Below, one piece after another: positions 45,377-54,194 of a DNA stretch of 64,000 nt (position 1 is the first letter of the stretch; each line of letters begins with the position of its first letter). The DNA comes from Bacteroidota bacterium (GTDB taxonomy: Bacteria; Bacteroidota; Bacteroidia; Chitinophagales; Saprospiraceae), in the NCBI GenBank assembly GCA_029557915.1, contig JAKQHS010000019.1, positions 62,001 through 126,000 on the forward strand, written 5' to 3'. The notes under the pieces are model-generated. The model made no database searches and was not told the DNA's origin. It saw only the letters and a program-made list of their open reading frames with translations. The position numbers and the translations under genes are program-made.

Positions 45377-46500
45377 GTCATTACCCAGATTCCGAGCTGC
45401 ATAAAGAACTCCCGCAAGATAACGGAATTCCGGGAAATCCTGAAGCGCGCAAGGCCGAAGCAGCCCGACTTCAAGCGGGCATCGCCACTCTGGAAAATGA
45501 GTATAAATCTAAGCATCCTGAGACGACCGAACCGCCGCGAATCGAAAAACACATCGGGCTATTTACGATCAACACCGCATCCGGATGGGTGACTGAAGCA
45601 ATGAACCGATCGGTCCCTGGAATGCTGTTTGACACATTTTGGTATGAGGGTGAATTATGCATTTTATATGCAACTACTGGAGTTGGTAAATCTGTCCTTG
45701 CTGTCCAAATTGCAGACTCAATAAGTCGAGGGCTTGCGATCCCAGGATTTGAACTTGGAGTTACCGAGCAGCCTGTATTGTATATAGATTACGAACTCTC
45801 AGATATACAATTCGCCAAGAGATACGTAAATGCGGCAACCGGGAGCAAATACGATTTCAGCCCTAATCTATATCGATTAGAAATAAACCCAGAAGCAGAC
45901 ATCGCATCCGGGTTTCTCGAAATGGAATTCATGAATTCCATTAAGCAGGCTGTAACGCAAACCAATGCAAAAATTGTGATTGTCGACAACCTTACCTATT
46001 TGAAATCCGGGACGGAAAAGGCAGCCGAAGCCCTGCCATTAATGAAGACGCTAAACTCTTTAAAGAAAAAACTTAAACTATCAATCCTTTGCCTCGCCCA
46101 CACGCCAAAACGCGATAAATCGAGACCGATCACCGAAAATGATTTACAAGGATCCAAGATGCTATCCAATCATTGCGATTGTTTATTTGCGATAGGTGAA
46201 AGTTCTCGCGACTCGGGGATGAGATATTTAAAACAGATCAAAACCAGAAACACAGAGAAGGTTTACGACTGGGATAACGTGGTACTCTGCACTCTTGAGA
46301 AACCGGACAATTTTTTGGGCTTTCGATTCTTGGATTATGGAACAGAGGGCGAACATCTCCGGGTAGAAATGGATGCCGACAGGGATGAGCTGAAGCAAAA
46401 AATTAAGAAAATGGCTGAGCTGAAAATGACCCAGCGTGATATTAGCAAGGAGTTGGGTATCAGTTTGGGCAAGGTGAATAAAATGCTAAAACCCGACTAA
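45373..46500 (+). CDS. RepA-like AAA ATPase (replication helicase)
   Basis: 375 residues. RecA-fold core with Walker A YATTGVGKSVLAVQ (P-loop residues 100-107), Walker B near KIVIVDNLTYL, and LCLAHTPKRD, as in the hexameric RepA/AAA_25 helicases of plasmids, phages and satellites. The C-terminus (about 345-375) carries a small HTH (TQRDISKELGISLGKVNKML) that may contact DNA. Immediately downstream lies a dyad of 9-bp-spaced GTTCA/TGAAC repeats, so an autonomous replication module is likely. Confidence 0.88.
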   Translation: MSHYPDSELHKELPQDNGIPGNPEARKAEAARLQAGIATLENEYKSKHPETTEPPRIEKHIGLFTINTASGWVTEAMNRSVPGMLFDTFWYEGELCILYATTGVGKSVLAVQIADSISRGLAIPGFELGVTEQPVLYIDYELSDIQFAKRYVNAATGSKYDFSPNLYRLEINPEADIASGFLEMEFMNSIKQAVTQTNAKIVIVDNLTYLKSGTEKAAEALPLMKTLNSLKKKLKLSILCLAHTPKRDKSRPITENDLQGSKMLSNHCDCLFAIGESSRDSGMRYLKQIKTRNTEKVYDWDNVVLCTLEKPDNFLGFRFLDYGTEGEHLRVEMDADRDELKQKIKKMAELKMTQRDISKELGISLGKVNKMLKPD

Positions 46501-46509
46501 AATATTCCT

Positions 46510-46560
46510 GTTCACGCTGTTCACGCTGTTCATGCCATGAACAAAATGAACAAAATGAAC
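46510..46560. repeat. Iteron-like dyad (3 x GTTCA, 3 x TGAAC, 9-bp period)
   Basis: GTTCA starts at 46510, 46519 and 46528; the inverted TGAAC starts at 46538, 46547 and 46556. The two innermost form the perfect 7-1-7 palindrome GTTCATG-C-CATGAAC. It is placed right after the RepA-like gene: a candidate replication origin or operator; it may also act as a terminator hairpin. Confidence 0.8.
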
Positions 46561-46567
46561 ACACACT

Positions 46568-47089
46568 ATGAAAATCCACCTTCCTTCACTTCCGCGCGTT
46601 GAGTATCCACCAGGTTTTAAGGAAATCTGGCAGAAATACCGGGAGCGGGCAGAACAGATGCCACCGCACATATTTACCGGACAACCTCCGGCTGGTCCCC
46701 TCCGGCCGGAGAACTCCGGGATTCCTGAACCAGAACCCGAAACCACACCCACCATCACCGACTTGGAACGCCTCCGACGTACCCAGGCGATCATTAACAA
46801 GGGCATCGAAGACCGGATCATGCAGGCCGAAGTTGACCAGGACAGCCTGTCACCCCCCCTCCCCTGTATTGACGACTGGCAGGACATGGAGCGGTATTTC
46901 ACATCCGCAACCATCCCACCCGAACCGTTCAGAATTGGCTGCGTTACCGTGAATGACCCAATTGAAGCCATCCGATACCATCTTTCAGGCTTAAAGGCAG
47001 CACCACCAGAAAGCCTGGTAGCTAAAGCGGACGTTTACCATCTTAGGGTAATAAAAGCTGCCCTGGAAGCCCTGGAACCGCCTCCATAG
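46568..47089 (+). CDS. Hypothetical protein of element 1
   Basis: 173 residues. A Pro-rich, probably disordered first half (e.g. PEPEPETTPTITD) is followed by a compact C-terminal part (about 95-170) with DDWQDMERYF, then a strand and helices (DPIEAIRYHLSGL, YHLRVIKAALEAL). This part recalls small domains found beside Bacteroidota phage genes, but I cannot name the family with confidence. It lies between the iteron dyad and the terminase gene. Confidence 0.6.
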   Translation: MKIHLPSLPRVEYPPGFKEIWQKYRERAEQMPPHIFTGQPPAGPLRPENSGIPEPEPETTPTITDLERLRRTQAIINKGIEDRIMQAEVDQDSLSPPLPCIDDWQDMERYFTSATIPPEPFRIGCVTVNDPIEAIRYHLSGLKAAPPESLVAKADVYHLRVIKAALEALEPPP

Positions 47090-47160
47090 GGGGAGGGGCC
47101 ATTCATTCCTTGGATGAACCGTCCCCGAAGAGCACGCTTGGGATCGTACACGTGCGCTGT

Positions 47161-47174
47161 CAAGTTTAAACTTG
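47161..47174. promoter_or_regulatory. Palindrome upstream of the small terminase gene
   Basis: CAAGTTTAAACTTG is a perfect 14-bp palindrome 27 nt before the terminase start, followed by an AT-rich stretch. It is a candidate operator for late satellite genes. Confidence 0.4.
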
Positions 47175-47201
47175 TAATTTTATCATTTAAAAGCACACTC
47201 A

Positions 47202-47666
47202 ATGCGAACTACAAAACCCGTGCCCGCGAAACTGAAAGTTTTAAGGGGCACATACCGCAAAGACCGGGACGGAAAAGGATTAAAAGTACCACCCGGCCAG
47301 GAGATCCCGGAACCACCCGACCGCTTTAATAAGGATCAGAAAGCCCTCTGGCAGACCGTTTGCACCACCTTAAGGTCCGTGGATTTGTTGCAGCCGGTCG
47401 GAATCCCGCTGTTAATTATTTATTGCGACCAATCTAGGCTATACCAGGAAGCCTTTGACGAAGTAAAGAGAAGTGGAATGATCACAACCACAGTAACCAA
47501 ATATGGAACGGTCATGAAAAAAAATCCGGCTCTGGAGGTGATGAATGGAGCTATTAAGATCATGCTCGCAATTTCCGACCAATTCGGTTTTACCCCATTG
47601 GCACAAAGCAAGATCAAGGGGGTGGCCAGGCAGGAACAGGAGTATAATGATGGTTATGATTTTTAA
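47202..47666 (+). CDS. P27-family phage terminase small subunit
   Basis: 154 residues. The start KPVPAKLKVLRGTYRKDR, the EIPEPPDRFNKDQKALW block, LLQPVGIPLLIIYC, the KKNPAL stretch and the final FGFTPLAQSKIKG follow the P27 (Terminase_4) pattern along the whole length. Small terminases recognise packaging sites; in phage satellites such as SaPIs the satellite's own TerS redirects helper packaging. No large terminase, portal or capsid gene follows, which favours a satellite over a prophage. Confidence 0.88.
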   Translation: MRTTKPVPAKLKVLRGTYRKDRDGKGLKVPPGQEIPEPPDRFNKDQKALWQTVCTTLRSVDLLQPVGIPLLIIYCDQSRLYQEAFDEVKRSGMITTTVTKYGTVMKKNPALEVMNGAIKIMLAISDQFGFTPLAQSKIKGVARQEQEYNDGYDF

Positions 47667-47744
47667 ATTGGCCGATTTTAGTCCAAAACTATCCCCCAGC
47701 CAGTTGCAAATTTTTCTTATGCTTTATTTTCAATATGGAGCTAA

Positions 47745-47987
47745 AGATTTGACCTTGCCGACTATTTAATAAAGTTCAATTACAAGGATTTTGCCTTACC
47801 TAAACTCGAAGCTACCGAACCAACCCCAGCCGTTCAAGCATGGGTTGAGGAGAAAGTGTTGGAGCAGCTCGAACCCGTTTACTATTTCAATAAGCCCGAA
47901 CAGTCAAAGCCTGAAAGCTGGGAACAGGATATTGCCCGTAAAGCTGAACCCATACAGCACGGTAACAAATGTTTCTCTATTCATTGA
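47745..47987 (+). pseudogene. Coding-like fragment without start
   Basis: An open frame of 80 codons (DYLIKFNYKDFALPKLEATE, then EEKVLEQLEPVYYFNKPEQS and SWEQDIARK) has natural codon usage and composition but no start codon, with a stop just upstream. It is probably the remnant of a gene cut by a rearrangement. No family recognised. Confidence 0.35.
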
Positions 47988-47989
47988 AA

Positions 47990-48427
47990 GCCAAAATAAA
48001 TTTAAGATACCAAAGCCGAACTCTTTCCCGACCTTGTATGATGACCTAAAAACTGTCAGCATTTCTTGTTACAGCCCCTTCCAATTTAGGTAAAGGGGTT
48101 GTTTGGTATTTCGTATGCCCTTATACTGGTAAGCGTTGCCGAAAGTTATATTTAGCCAACACCTATTTTTATCACCGTTCAGCGTTCAGGGGCTGTATGT
48201 ACGAAAAGCAAACACAAAGTAAAAAGTATAGAGATTTAGATAAAACGCTGGGTGTATATTTCCGGACCGACAAACTTTTTGAACAACTTTACAAAAAGCA
48301 GTTTAAAAAACAGTATGCGGGCAAGGCTACAAAAAAGTATTTGAAACTTATGCAGCAAATACAAAAAGCCCAAAGCATAAGTTACAAAGAACTTGAAAGA
48401 GCATTGATATGCTCTTCTGGGAGGTAG
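47990..48427 (+). pseudogene. Frameshifted hypothetical gene (zinc-ribbon-like)
   Basis: The last part (48050-48427) reads FLVTAPSNLGKGVVWYFVCP, then TGKRCRKLYL, GCMYEKQTQSKKYRDLD and a Lys-rich helical tail. This resembles a hypothetical family common in Bacteroidota with paired cysteines (CPYTGKRC). There is no start codon before 48197. The missing N-terminal part (FKIPKPNSFPTLYDDLKTVS) is found just upstream in another frame, so one frameshift near 48060 split the gene. Confidence 0.5.
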
Positions 48428-48535
48428 AAAGTAATTTTTAATATATTCGTGTATGTAAAAATCTTAAAATTAAGAACCTTTGACTTACCAAAGGCTTTAA
48501 ATGCAACAGTTGCTTACATTTAACAAATTGTATCG

Positions 48536-48623
48536 AAAATGCTAGGACACCGGGAAGATTTATGCCAAAATAATTGACCAGCGCAAACGGGAAACCTCCG
48601 AAAAAATTGAATTAGAGCTATGA
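48536..48623 (+). pseudogene. Relic of a tyrosine integrase C-terminus
   Basis: KMLGHR (frame starting near 48535) and, in another frame, KIYAKIIDQRKRETSEKIEL up to a TGA at 48621-48623 are the box III GH motif and the catalytic-Tyr region of XerC/D-like recombinases, with the segment between them deleted. The TGA overlaps the ATG of the ISP enzyme, so the two genes were once coupled. Confidence 0.55.
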
Positions 48624-51600
48624 CTTTCGGCAAAGTATTAGACAAATACCGCAAATATTCCTTTTCAGAACAAGACAAAGGAGAAAGGTTTGAGCGCTTA
48701 ATGAAAGCCTACCTGCTTACAGACCCCAAATATGCCTATAAATTCAAAAAGGTTTGGCTATGGAGTGAGTTTCCCGGAAAGGTTGATTTGGGAGGCTGGG
48801 ACACCGGCATTGACTTAGTAGCCCTGACCATTGAGGGCGACTATTGGGCTATACAATGTAAATGTTATTCAGAGAGCGCTATAATTGGCAAACCGGAGGT
48901 AGATTCATTCCTGGCCACCAGCAGCCGCAAGTTCAAAGGGGAGGATTTGAAAACAACAGGTTTTGCCCACCGCCTTTGGATTTCCACCACAAACAACTGG
49001 GGGACGAACGCTCAGGAGGCCATAAAGAACCAGCACCCCCCGGTATCAAGAATTAACCTCTTTGATCTGACCAGCGCCCCGGTTGATTGGGAAAAATTGG
49101 AGGCCAATATAAGCGGGGAAGATGCCCGATCCACCCGTAAAAGTTTGAGGCCGCACCAAATCTTAGCCCTCACGAAAACGCACGAACACTTTAAAACCCG
49201 TGCCAGGGGCAAATTAATAATGGCTTGCGGAACAGGCAAAACATTCAACAGCCTCCGCATAGCCGAACACGAAACCAACGGGAATGGCTTTATATTATTT
49301 TTAGTGCCCTCTATTTCTTTATTAGGACAGACGTTAAACGAATGGAGCGCCGATGCCTTAGAGCCTATTAATGCTATATGTATTTGCAGCGACCCGGAAG
49401 TATCAAAAAAGCGAACGCAATTAGAGGATATTGATACTTCCTCCGTAATTGACTTAGCCTATCCCGCCTCCACCAATGTAAAAGACATACTGCACCAATT
49501 CCAATATTTAGATAAGAAACGCAATAAAGGCTTAACGGTAGTTTTCAGCACTTACCAAAGTATTGAGGTAATTGCCAAAGCTCAAAAGCAATTACAAAAA
49601 GAGCAGCCGGAGTTTGGCGAATTTGATTTGATTATATGCGATGAAGCCCACCGTACCACGGGCGTATCATTGGCCGGGGAGGACGAAAGTGCATTTACCA
49701 AAGTACATAACAACGATTTTCTAAAGGCCCAAAAGCGCCTTTACATGACCGCCACCCCCCGCCTTTACGATGATAACAGCAAAAGCAAAGCAGCCCAGGC
49801 CGAAGCCATACTTTGCAGTATGGACGATGTGGAATTATACGGGGAAGAGATGTACCGTATAGGCTTTGGAGAGGCAGTAGAAAAAGACCTGCTAACCGAT
49901 TACAAAGTATTAATTCTTACCCTGAATGAGCACGATGTACCCCCAGCCGTACAAAAAATGATAGCCGATAAGGAAAGTGAAATAAATACGGACGATGCCT
50001 CCAAACTTATCGGCTGTATCAATGCCCTTTCTAAACAAGTATTGGGGGATGAGGGCATAATAAAGGAAACCGATCCCGAACCCATGCGCCGGGCGGTTGC
50101 CTTTTGCCAAAGTATAGCCGCCTCTAAAAAAATTACGGCCACATTTAACATTGCTACCGATAGTTATATAACGGAACTGCCCGCCGATAAGAAAGAGGAA
50201 ATGCAGCGGGTACAGTCACAGCATATTGACGGCACAATGGATGCCACTAAGCGTAATGAATTGTTATCTTGGCTAAAGGAAGAACCCAAAGAAAGAGAGT
50301 GTAGAGTACTGACTAATGTCCGTTGTTTAAGCGAGGGAGTGGATGTGCCCAGCTTAGATGCGGTTATGTTTTTGAGCGCCCGCAACAGCCAGGTTGACGT
50401 AGTGCAAAGTGTGGGGCGGGTCATGCGCAAAGCGCCCGACAAAAAATACGGCTACATAATTATTCCGGTAGTTGTTCCCTCCAATGTGGAGGCCGACAAA
50501 GCCCTGGACGATAACGAACGCTATCGGGTAGTATGGACAGTATTAAACGCCCTCCGTGCCCACGATGACCGCTTTAACGCCACCGTAAACAAAATTGAAT
50601 TGAACCGCAATAAGCCCAATAATATTTTAGTGGGCAGGCCGGAAATTACCTTTGACGAACACGGAAACCCAATATACGGCGACGATTACGATGAGAACAG
50701 CGTACAAAGCGCCAAAAACATATCGGAACAATTGGCCTTGCAATTTCAGGAACTGCAAAGCGTGGTATTTGCCCGTATGGTGGAAAAAGTTGGTGACCGG
50801 CGCTATTGGGAACAATGGGCAAAAAGTGTAGCGGAAATTGCCACCCGCCAAACCGCCCGGATTACCAAACTGATAAACGAAGATGCTAAACACCAAAAAG
50901 CGTTCGATACGTTTCTGAAAGGCTTACATAAAAATATAAACCCCAGCATATCCCAAACAGAGGCTATTGAAATGCTTAGCCAGCACATTATAACCAAACC
51001 CGTATTTGATGCCTTATTTGAGGGCTATTCGTTTGTTAAGAACAACCCAATGAGCCTTTCAATGCAAAAGATGCTGGACTTGCTGGAGGAACAGAGTTTG
51101 GAAAAAGATGCCGAAACCCTCCAAAAGTTTTACGATAGTGTAAAAACCCGTGCCAGCGGCATTGATAACGCAGAAGGTAAGCAGCGTATCATTAATGAAT
51201 TGTACGACAAGTTCTTTAAAACCGCTTTCCCTAAAATGGTGGAAAAGCTGGGCATAGTTTATACCCCGGTGGAGGTGGTGGACTTTATCGTACATAGTGT
51301 GGCCGATATATTGCAAAAGGAATTTGGCCGGAGCATAAGCGATGAAAATATACACATACTCGACCCATTTACAGGAACAGGGACATTCATTACCCGGCTG
51401 CTGCAAAGCGGAGTAATTGATAAAAAGGATTTAGCCCGGAAATACGCCAACGAAATACACGCCAACGAAATTGTACTGCTGGCCTATTATATAGCGGCGG
51501 TAAACATTGAAAATGCCTACCACGACTTATTGGCCGACTTACACAGCCCGGACGACAACAGCCAGGTTATTGCCCTTATTGAAAGCGACCTGTCAATGGC

Positions 51601-53548
51601 CGCCGAACCCCAAAGCCCATACGGAAACCAACAAGCCTACAAGTCATTTGAGGGTATTTGCCTGACAGATACATTTCAATTGGGGGAAACGACGGACGGG
51701 GAAAAGCTGTTTAGCGAAATGTTTCCACAAAACAGCAAGCGGGTACAAAGGCAAAAGAAAGCCCCACTCCGAGTTATTATGGGCAACCCGCCCTATTCCA
51801 TTGGGCAAAAAAGCGCCAATGATAATGCCCAAAACCAAGCCTATCCGATATTGGATGGACGTATTGCAAATACATACGCCAGGCTTTCCGATGCTGGCCT
51901 TAACAAATCCCTTTACGATGCCTATGTAAAAGCCTTTAGGTGGAGTACCGACCGTTTAGATAAAACCGGAGGTATTGTTTGTTTTGTAAGTAATGGGGCA
52001 TGGTTAGACGGCAATAGTACAGACGGATTCCGTAAAAGCATTGAAAAGGAATTTAGCTCCATTTATGTTTTCAATTTGAGGGGGAATGCCCGCACACAGG
52101 GCGAATTAAGAAGAAAAGAGGCAGGCAACGTATTTGGTGGAGGGTCACGAACGCCCATAGCTATAACCTTATTGGTTATAAACCCGGCGGTTAAGACCGA
52201 AAAAGCAACCATACATTACCACGATATTGGCGACTATTTAGACCGGGAAGAAAAGCTAAAAATCATTAAAGGCTTAAAATCATTTTCTAACCCGGCATTA
52301 CCATTACAACAACTGCACCCCAACGAACATGGCGACTGGATTAGTATGCGCAATAATATATTTGAAAGCTTCATTCCATTAGAGCCGGAAAAAAAGTTTG
52401 ATTTAAAAACAAAGTCAATTTTTAATACATATTCAAATGGGATGGTAACAAGTAGGGATGCTTGGCTATATAGTTTCTCTAAGAATATTTTGAGCACAGT
52501 TATATCACAAATGATAGACAACTATAATTTTGAACGAAAAAGAACAAATAAAATTGAAGAAATTAATATTGAATCAAACAAAATTAGCTGGTCGGTTAAT
52601 TTAAAAAACGACCTAAAAAACAATGTTAACCACAACTTTAATGAAAGAAATATAATAGATAGCCTTTATAGGCCATTCGTAAAAAACAAGATATACTTTG
52701 ACAGAAAGTTTATAGAAAGACCCGGTTTTAATGATAAGTTTTTTAGTTCAAAAGCAAAAAATTATGCTATTGGCATATCAGGCATCGGAGCAAGTAAAGA
52801 TTTTTCTGTTATTATCACAAATACCCCTTTCGATTTCCAAACCCTTATGAATGGTCTCATATTTCCTCTTTATTACTATGAAGAAAACACCTCCTCACAA
52901 AAGAGTTTGTTTGATAAAGGCGAAACGCAAGATTACGTTCGCAGAGATGGCATAAGCGATTTTATTTTAGAGCGGGCACAAAAGCAATACGGAAAAACCG
53001 TAACCAAGGAAGATTTATTTTACTATGTGTATGGCTTTTTGCACAGCCCCGAATACCGCCTAACCTTTGCCAATGACTTAAAGAAAATGCTCCCCCGCCT
53101 GCCTTTCGTGGAGGTGGTAAGGGACTTTTGGGCTTTCAGCAAGGCAGGTCGCCAATTAGCCGAACTGCATTTGAATTACGAGAGTGTAGCCCCCCACCCG
53201 GATGTAAAAGTAACCGGGGACAGAGGGAGCAACTACCATGTAGAGAAAATGTACTTCCCGAAAAAGGGCCAAACCAACATAATAAAATATAACAGTCAAA
53301 TTACCATTGAAAACATACCCTCCAAAGCGTATGAGTATGTAGTGAACGGGAAAAGTGCTATTGAATGGATAATGGAACGCTACCGAATAAACACCCATAA
53401 GGAAAGCGGAATTACCAACGACCCGAACGATTGGGCAAAAGAGCAGGGCAAACCCCGCTATATCCTGGACTTGCTGCTAAGCATTATAAACGTAAGCACC
53501 CAAACGGTTGACATTGTAAACAGATTGCCTAAACTGAAATTTGAGTAG
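48620..53548 (+). CDS. Type ISP restriction-modification enzyme (nuclease-helicase-methyltransferase)
   Basis: 1642 residues in one chain. N-terminal Mrr-like nuclease (GIDLVAL, then QCK: Asp65, Gln79, Lys81); superfamily 2 helicase/translocase with Walker A ACGTGKT (202-208), DEAH (341-344) and motif VI VQSVGRVMRK; a helical coupler (about 700-850); N6-adenine methyltransferase with DPFTGTGTF (915-923) and NPPY (1056-1059); a C-terminal target-recognition region (about 1250-1640). Order and size match the single-polypeptide type ISP enzymes LlaGI/LlaBIII. It needs no partner and would cut unmethylated phage DNA. Cargo of element 1. Confidence 0.9.
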   Translation: MTFGKVLDKYRKYSFSEQDKGERFERLMKAYLLTDPKYAYKFKKVWLWSEFPGKVDLGGWDTGIDLVALTIEGDYWAIQCKCYSESAIIGKPEVDSFLATSSRKFKGEDLKTTGFAHRLWISTTNNWGTNAQEAIKNQHPPVSRINLFDLTSAPVDWEKLEANISGEDARSTRKSLRPHQILALTKTHEHFKTRARGKLIMACGTGKTFNSLRIAEHETNGNGFILFLVPSISLLGQTLNEWSADALEPINAICICSDPEVSKKRTQLEDIDTSSVIDLAYPASTNVKDILHQFQYLDKKRNKGLTVVFSTYQSIEVIAKAQKQLQKEQPEFGEFDLIICDEAHRTTGVSLAGEDESAFTKVHNNDFLKAQKRLYMTATPRLYDDNSKSKAAQAEAILCSMDDVELYGEEMYRIGFGEAVEKDLLTDYKVLILTLNEHDVPPAVQKMIADKESEINTDDASKLIGCINALSKQVLGDEGIIKETDPEPMRRAVAFCQSIAASKKITATFNIATDSYITELPADKKEEMQRVQSQHIDGTMDATKRNELLSWLKEEPKERECRVLTNVRCLSEGVDVPSLDAVMFLSARNSQVDVVQSVGRVMRKAPDKKYGYIIIPVVVPSNVEADKALDDNERYRVVWTVLNALRAHDDRFNATVNKIELNRNKPNNILVGRPEITFDEHGNPIYGDDYDENSVQSAKNISEQLALQFQELQSVVFARMVEKVGDRRYWEQWAKSVAEIATRQTARITKLINEDAKHQKAFDTFLKGLHKNINPSISQTEAIEMLSQHIITKPVFDALFEGYSFVKNNPMSLSMQKMLDLLEEQSLEKDAETLQKFYDSVKTRASGIDNAEGKQRIINELYDKFFKTAFPKMVEKLGIVYTPVEVVDFIVHSVADILQKEFGRSISDENIHILDPFTGTGTFITRLLQSGVIDKKDLARKYANEIHANEIVLLAYYIAAVNIENAYHDLLADLHSPDDNSQVIALIESDLSMAAEPQSPYGNQQAYKSFEGICLTDTFQLGETTDGEKLFSEMFPQNSKRVQRQKKAPLRVIMGNPPYSIGQKSANDNAQNQAYPILDGRIANTYARLSDAGLNKSLYDAYVKAFRWSTDRLDKTGGIVCFVSNGAWLDGNSTDGFRKSIEKEFSSIYVFNLRGNARTQGELRRKEAGNVFGGGSRTPIAITLLVINPAVKTEKATIHYHDIGDYLDREEKLKIIKGLKSFSNPALPLQQLHPNEHGDWISMRNNIFESFIPLEPEKKFDLKTKSIFNTYSNGMVTSRDAWLYSFSKNILSTVISQMIDNYNFERKRTNKIEEINIESNKISWSVNLKNDLKNNVNHNFNERNIIDSLYRPFVKNKIYFDRKFIERPGFNDKFFSSKAKNYAIGISGIGASKDFSVIITNTPFDFQTLMNGLIFPLYYYEENTSSQKSLFDKGETQDYVRRDGISDFILERAQKQYGKTVTKEDLFYYVYGFLHSPEYRLTFANDLKKMLPRLPFVEVVRDFWAFSKAGRQLAELHLNYESVAPHPDVKVTGDRGSNYHVEKMYFPKKGQTNIIKYNSQITIENIPSKAYEYVVNGKSAIEWIMERYRINTHKESGITNDPNDWAKEQGKPRYILDLLLSIINVSTQTVDIVNRLPKLKFE

Positions 53549-53631
53549 GTGAATTTTTATCATCAAATAGGGAGTGTCAAATATTCTGATATTCTTATGA
53601 ACCAAGCAAAGAAATCTTTTGTTGTCCTCTA

Positions 53632-54186
53632 ATGGACTATTTTGATTACAAAGTGTCAATTTATTTTGACGATAGTGTTTACTATAATGGAAGTGAAGTA
53701 ATTTACCCTTTTAACGGAGCCTATTTGCTTGCGGTCAAGCATCGAATTAAGCCAACCGAAAATTATTCAACGAGTTGGGAACCAATGGATATTAATATAA
53801 AACCTATCCTTACTATTTCAAGAATTGGCTACAATTTTAGGGAAGATAAATTCAATGAAATAATAAAGACACTGGGTGAGTTTATACACTATCAGTGTTT
53901 CGTATCGGCTGAAATTGAACTTACTACTTTTAAAGGAGATACTTTTTTTGCGACATTTCAGCCTTCTTTATATCATGAATATGATGGCAAAATACCGTAT
54001 AAGGCTCTTTTGATTTCCACTTTTCATCATTCTGCTGAGTCAGAAATCCAATTTTACAAGGAAATATTAATTGATGGTTTAAAAGAGATTAAAGTAGATA
54101 TTTCAGATTATTTCGATAATCACTTTTTAATATCAAAAAAAGGAACTTCAATAGCTGAAGCTGAAATTGATCTGGACCAATTATAA
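53632..54186 (+). CDS. Hypothetical protein, first of a two-gene pair
   Basis: 184 residues, soluble and rich in aromatic residues (DYFDYKVSIYFDDSVYYNG, FATFQPSLYHEYDG), predicted mostly beta in the first two thirds with a helical C-terminus. No family recognised. It lies 83 bp after the ISP gene and 8 bp before the next gene, so it forms a pair with it. AT-rich, like its partner and unlike the chromosome. Confidence 0.7.
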   Translation: MDYFDYKVSIYFDDSVYYNGSEVIYPFNGAYLLAVKHRIKPTENYSTSWEPMDINIKPILTISRIGYNFREDKFNEIIKTLGEFIHYQCFVSAEIELTTFKGDTFFATFQPSLYHEYDGKIPYKALLISTFHHSAESEIQFYKEILIDGLKEIKVDISDYFDNHFLISKKGTSIAEAEIDLDQL

Positions 54187-54194
54187 ATAAAATC

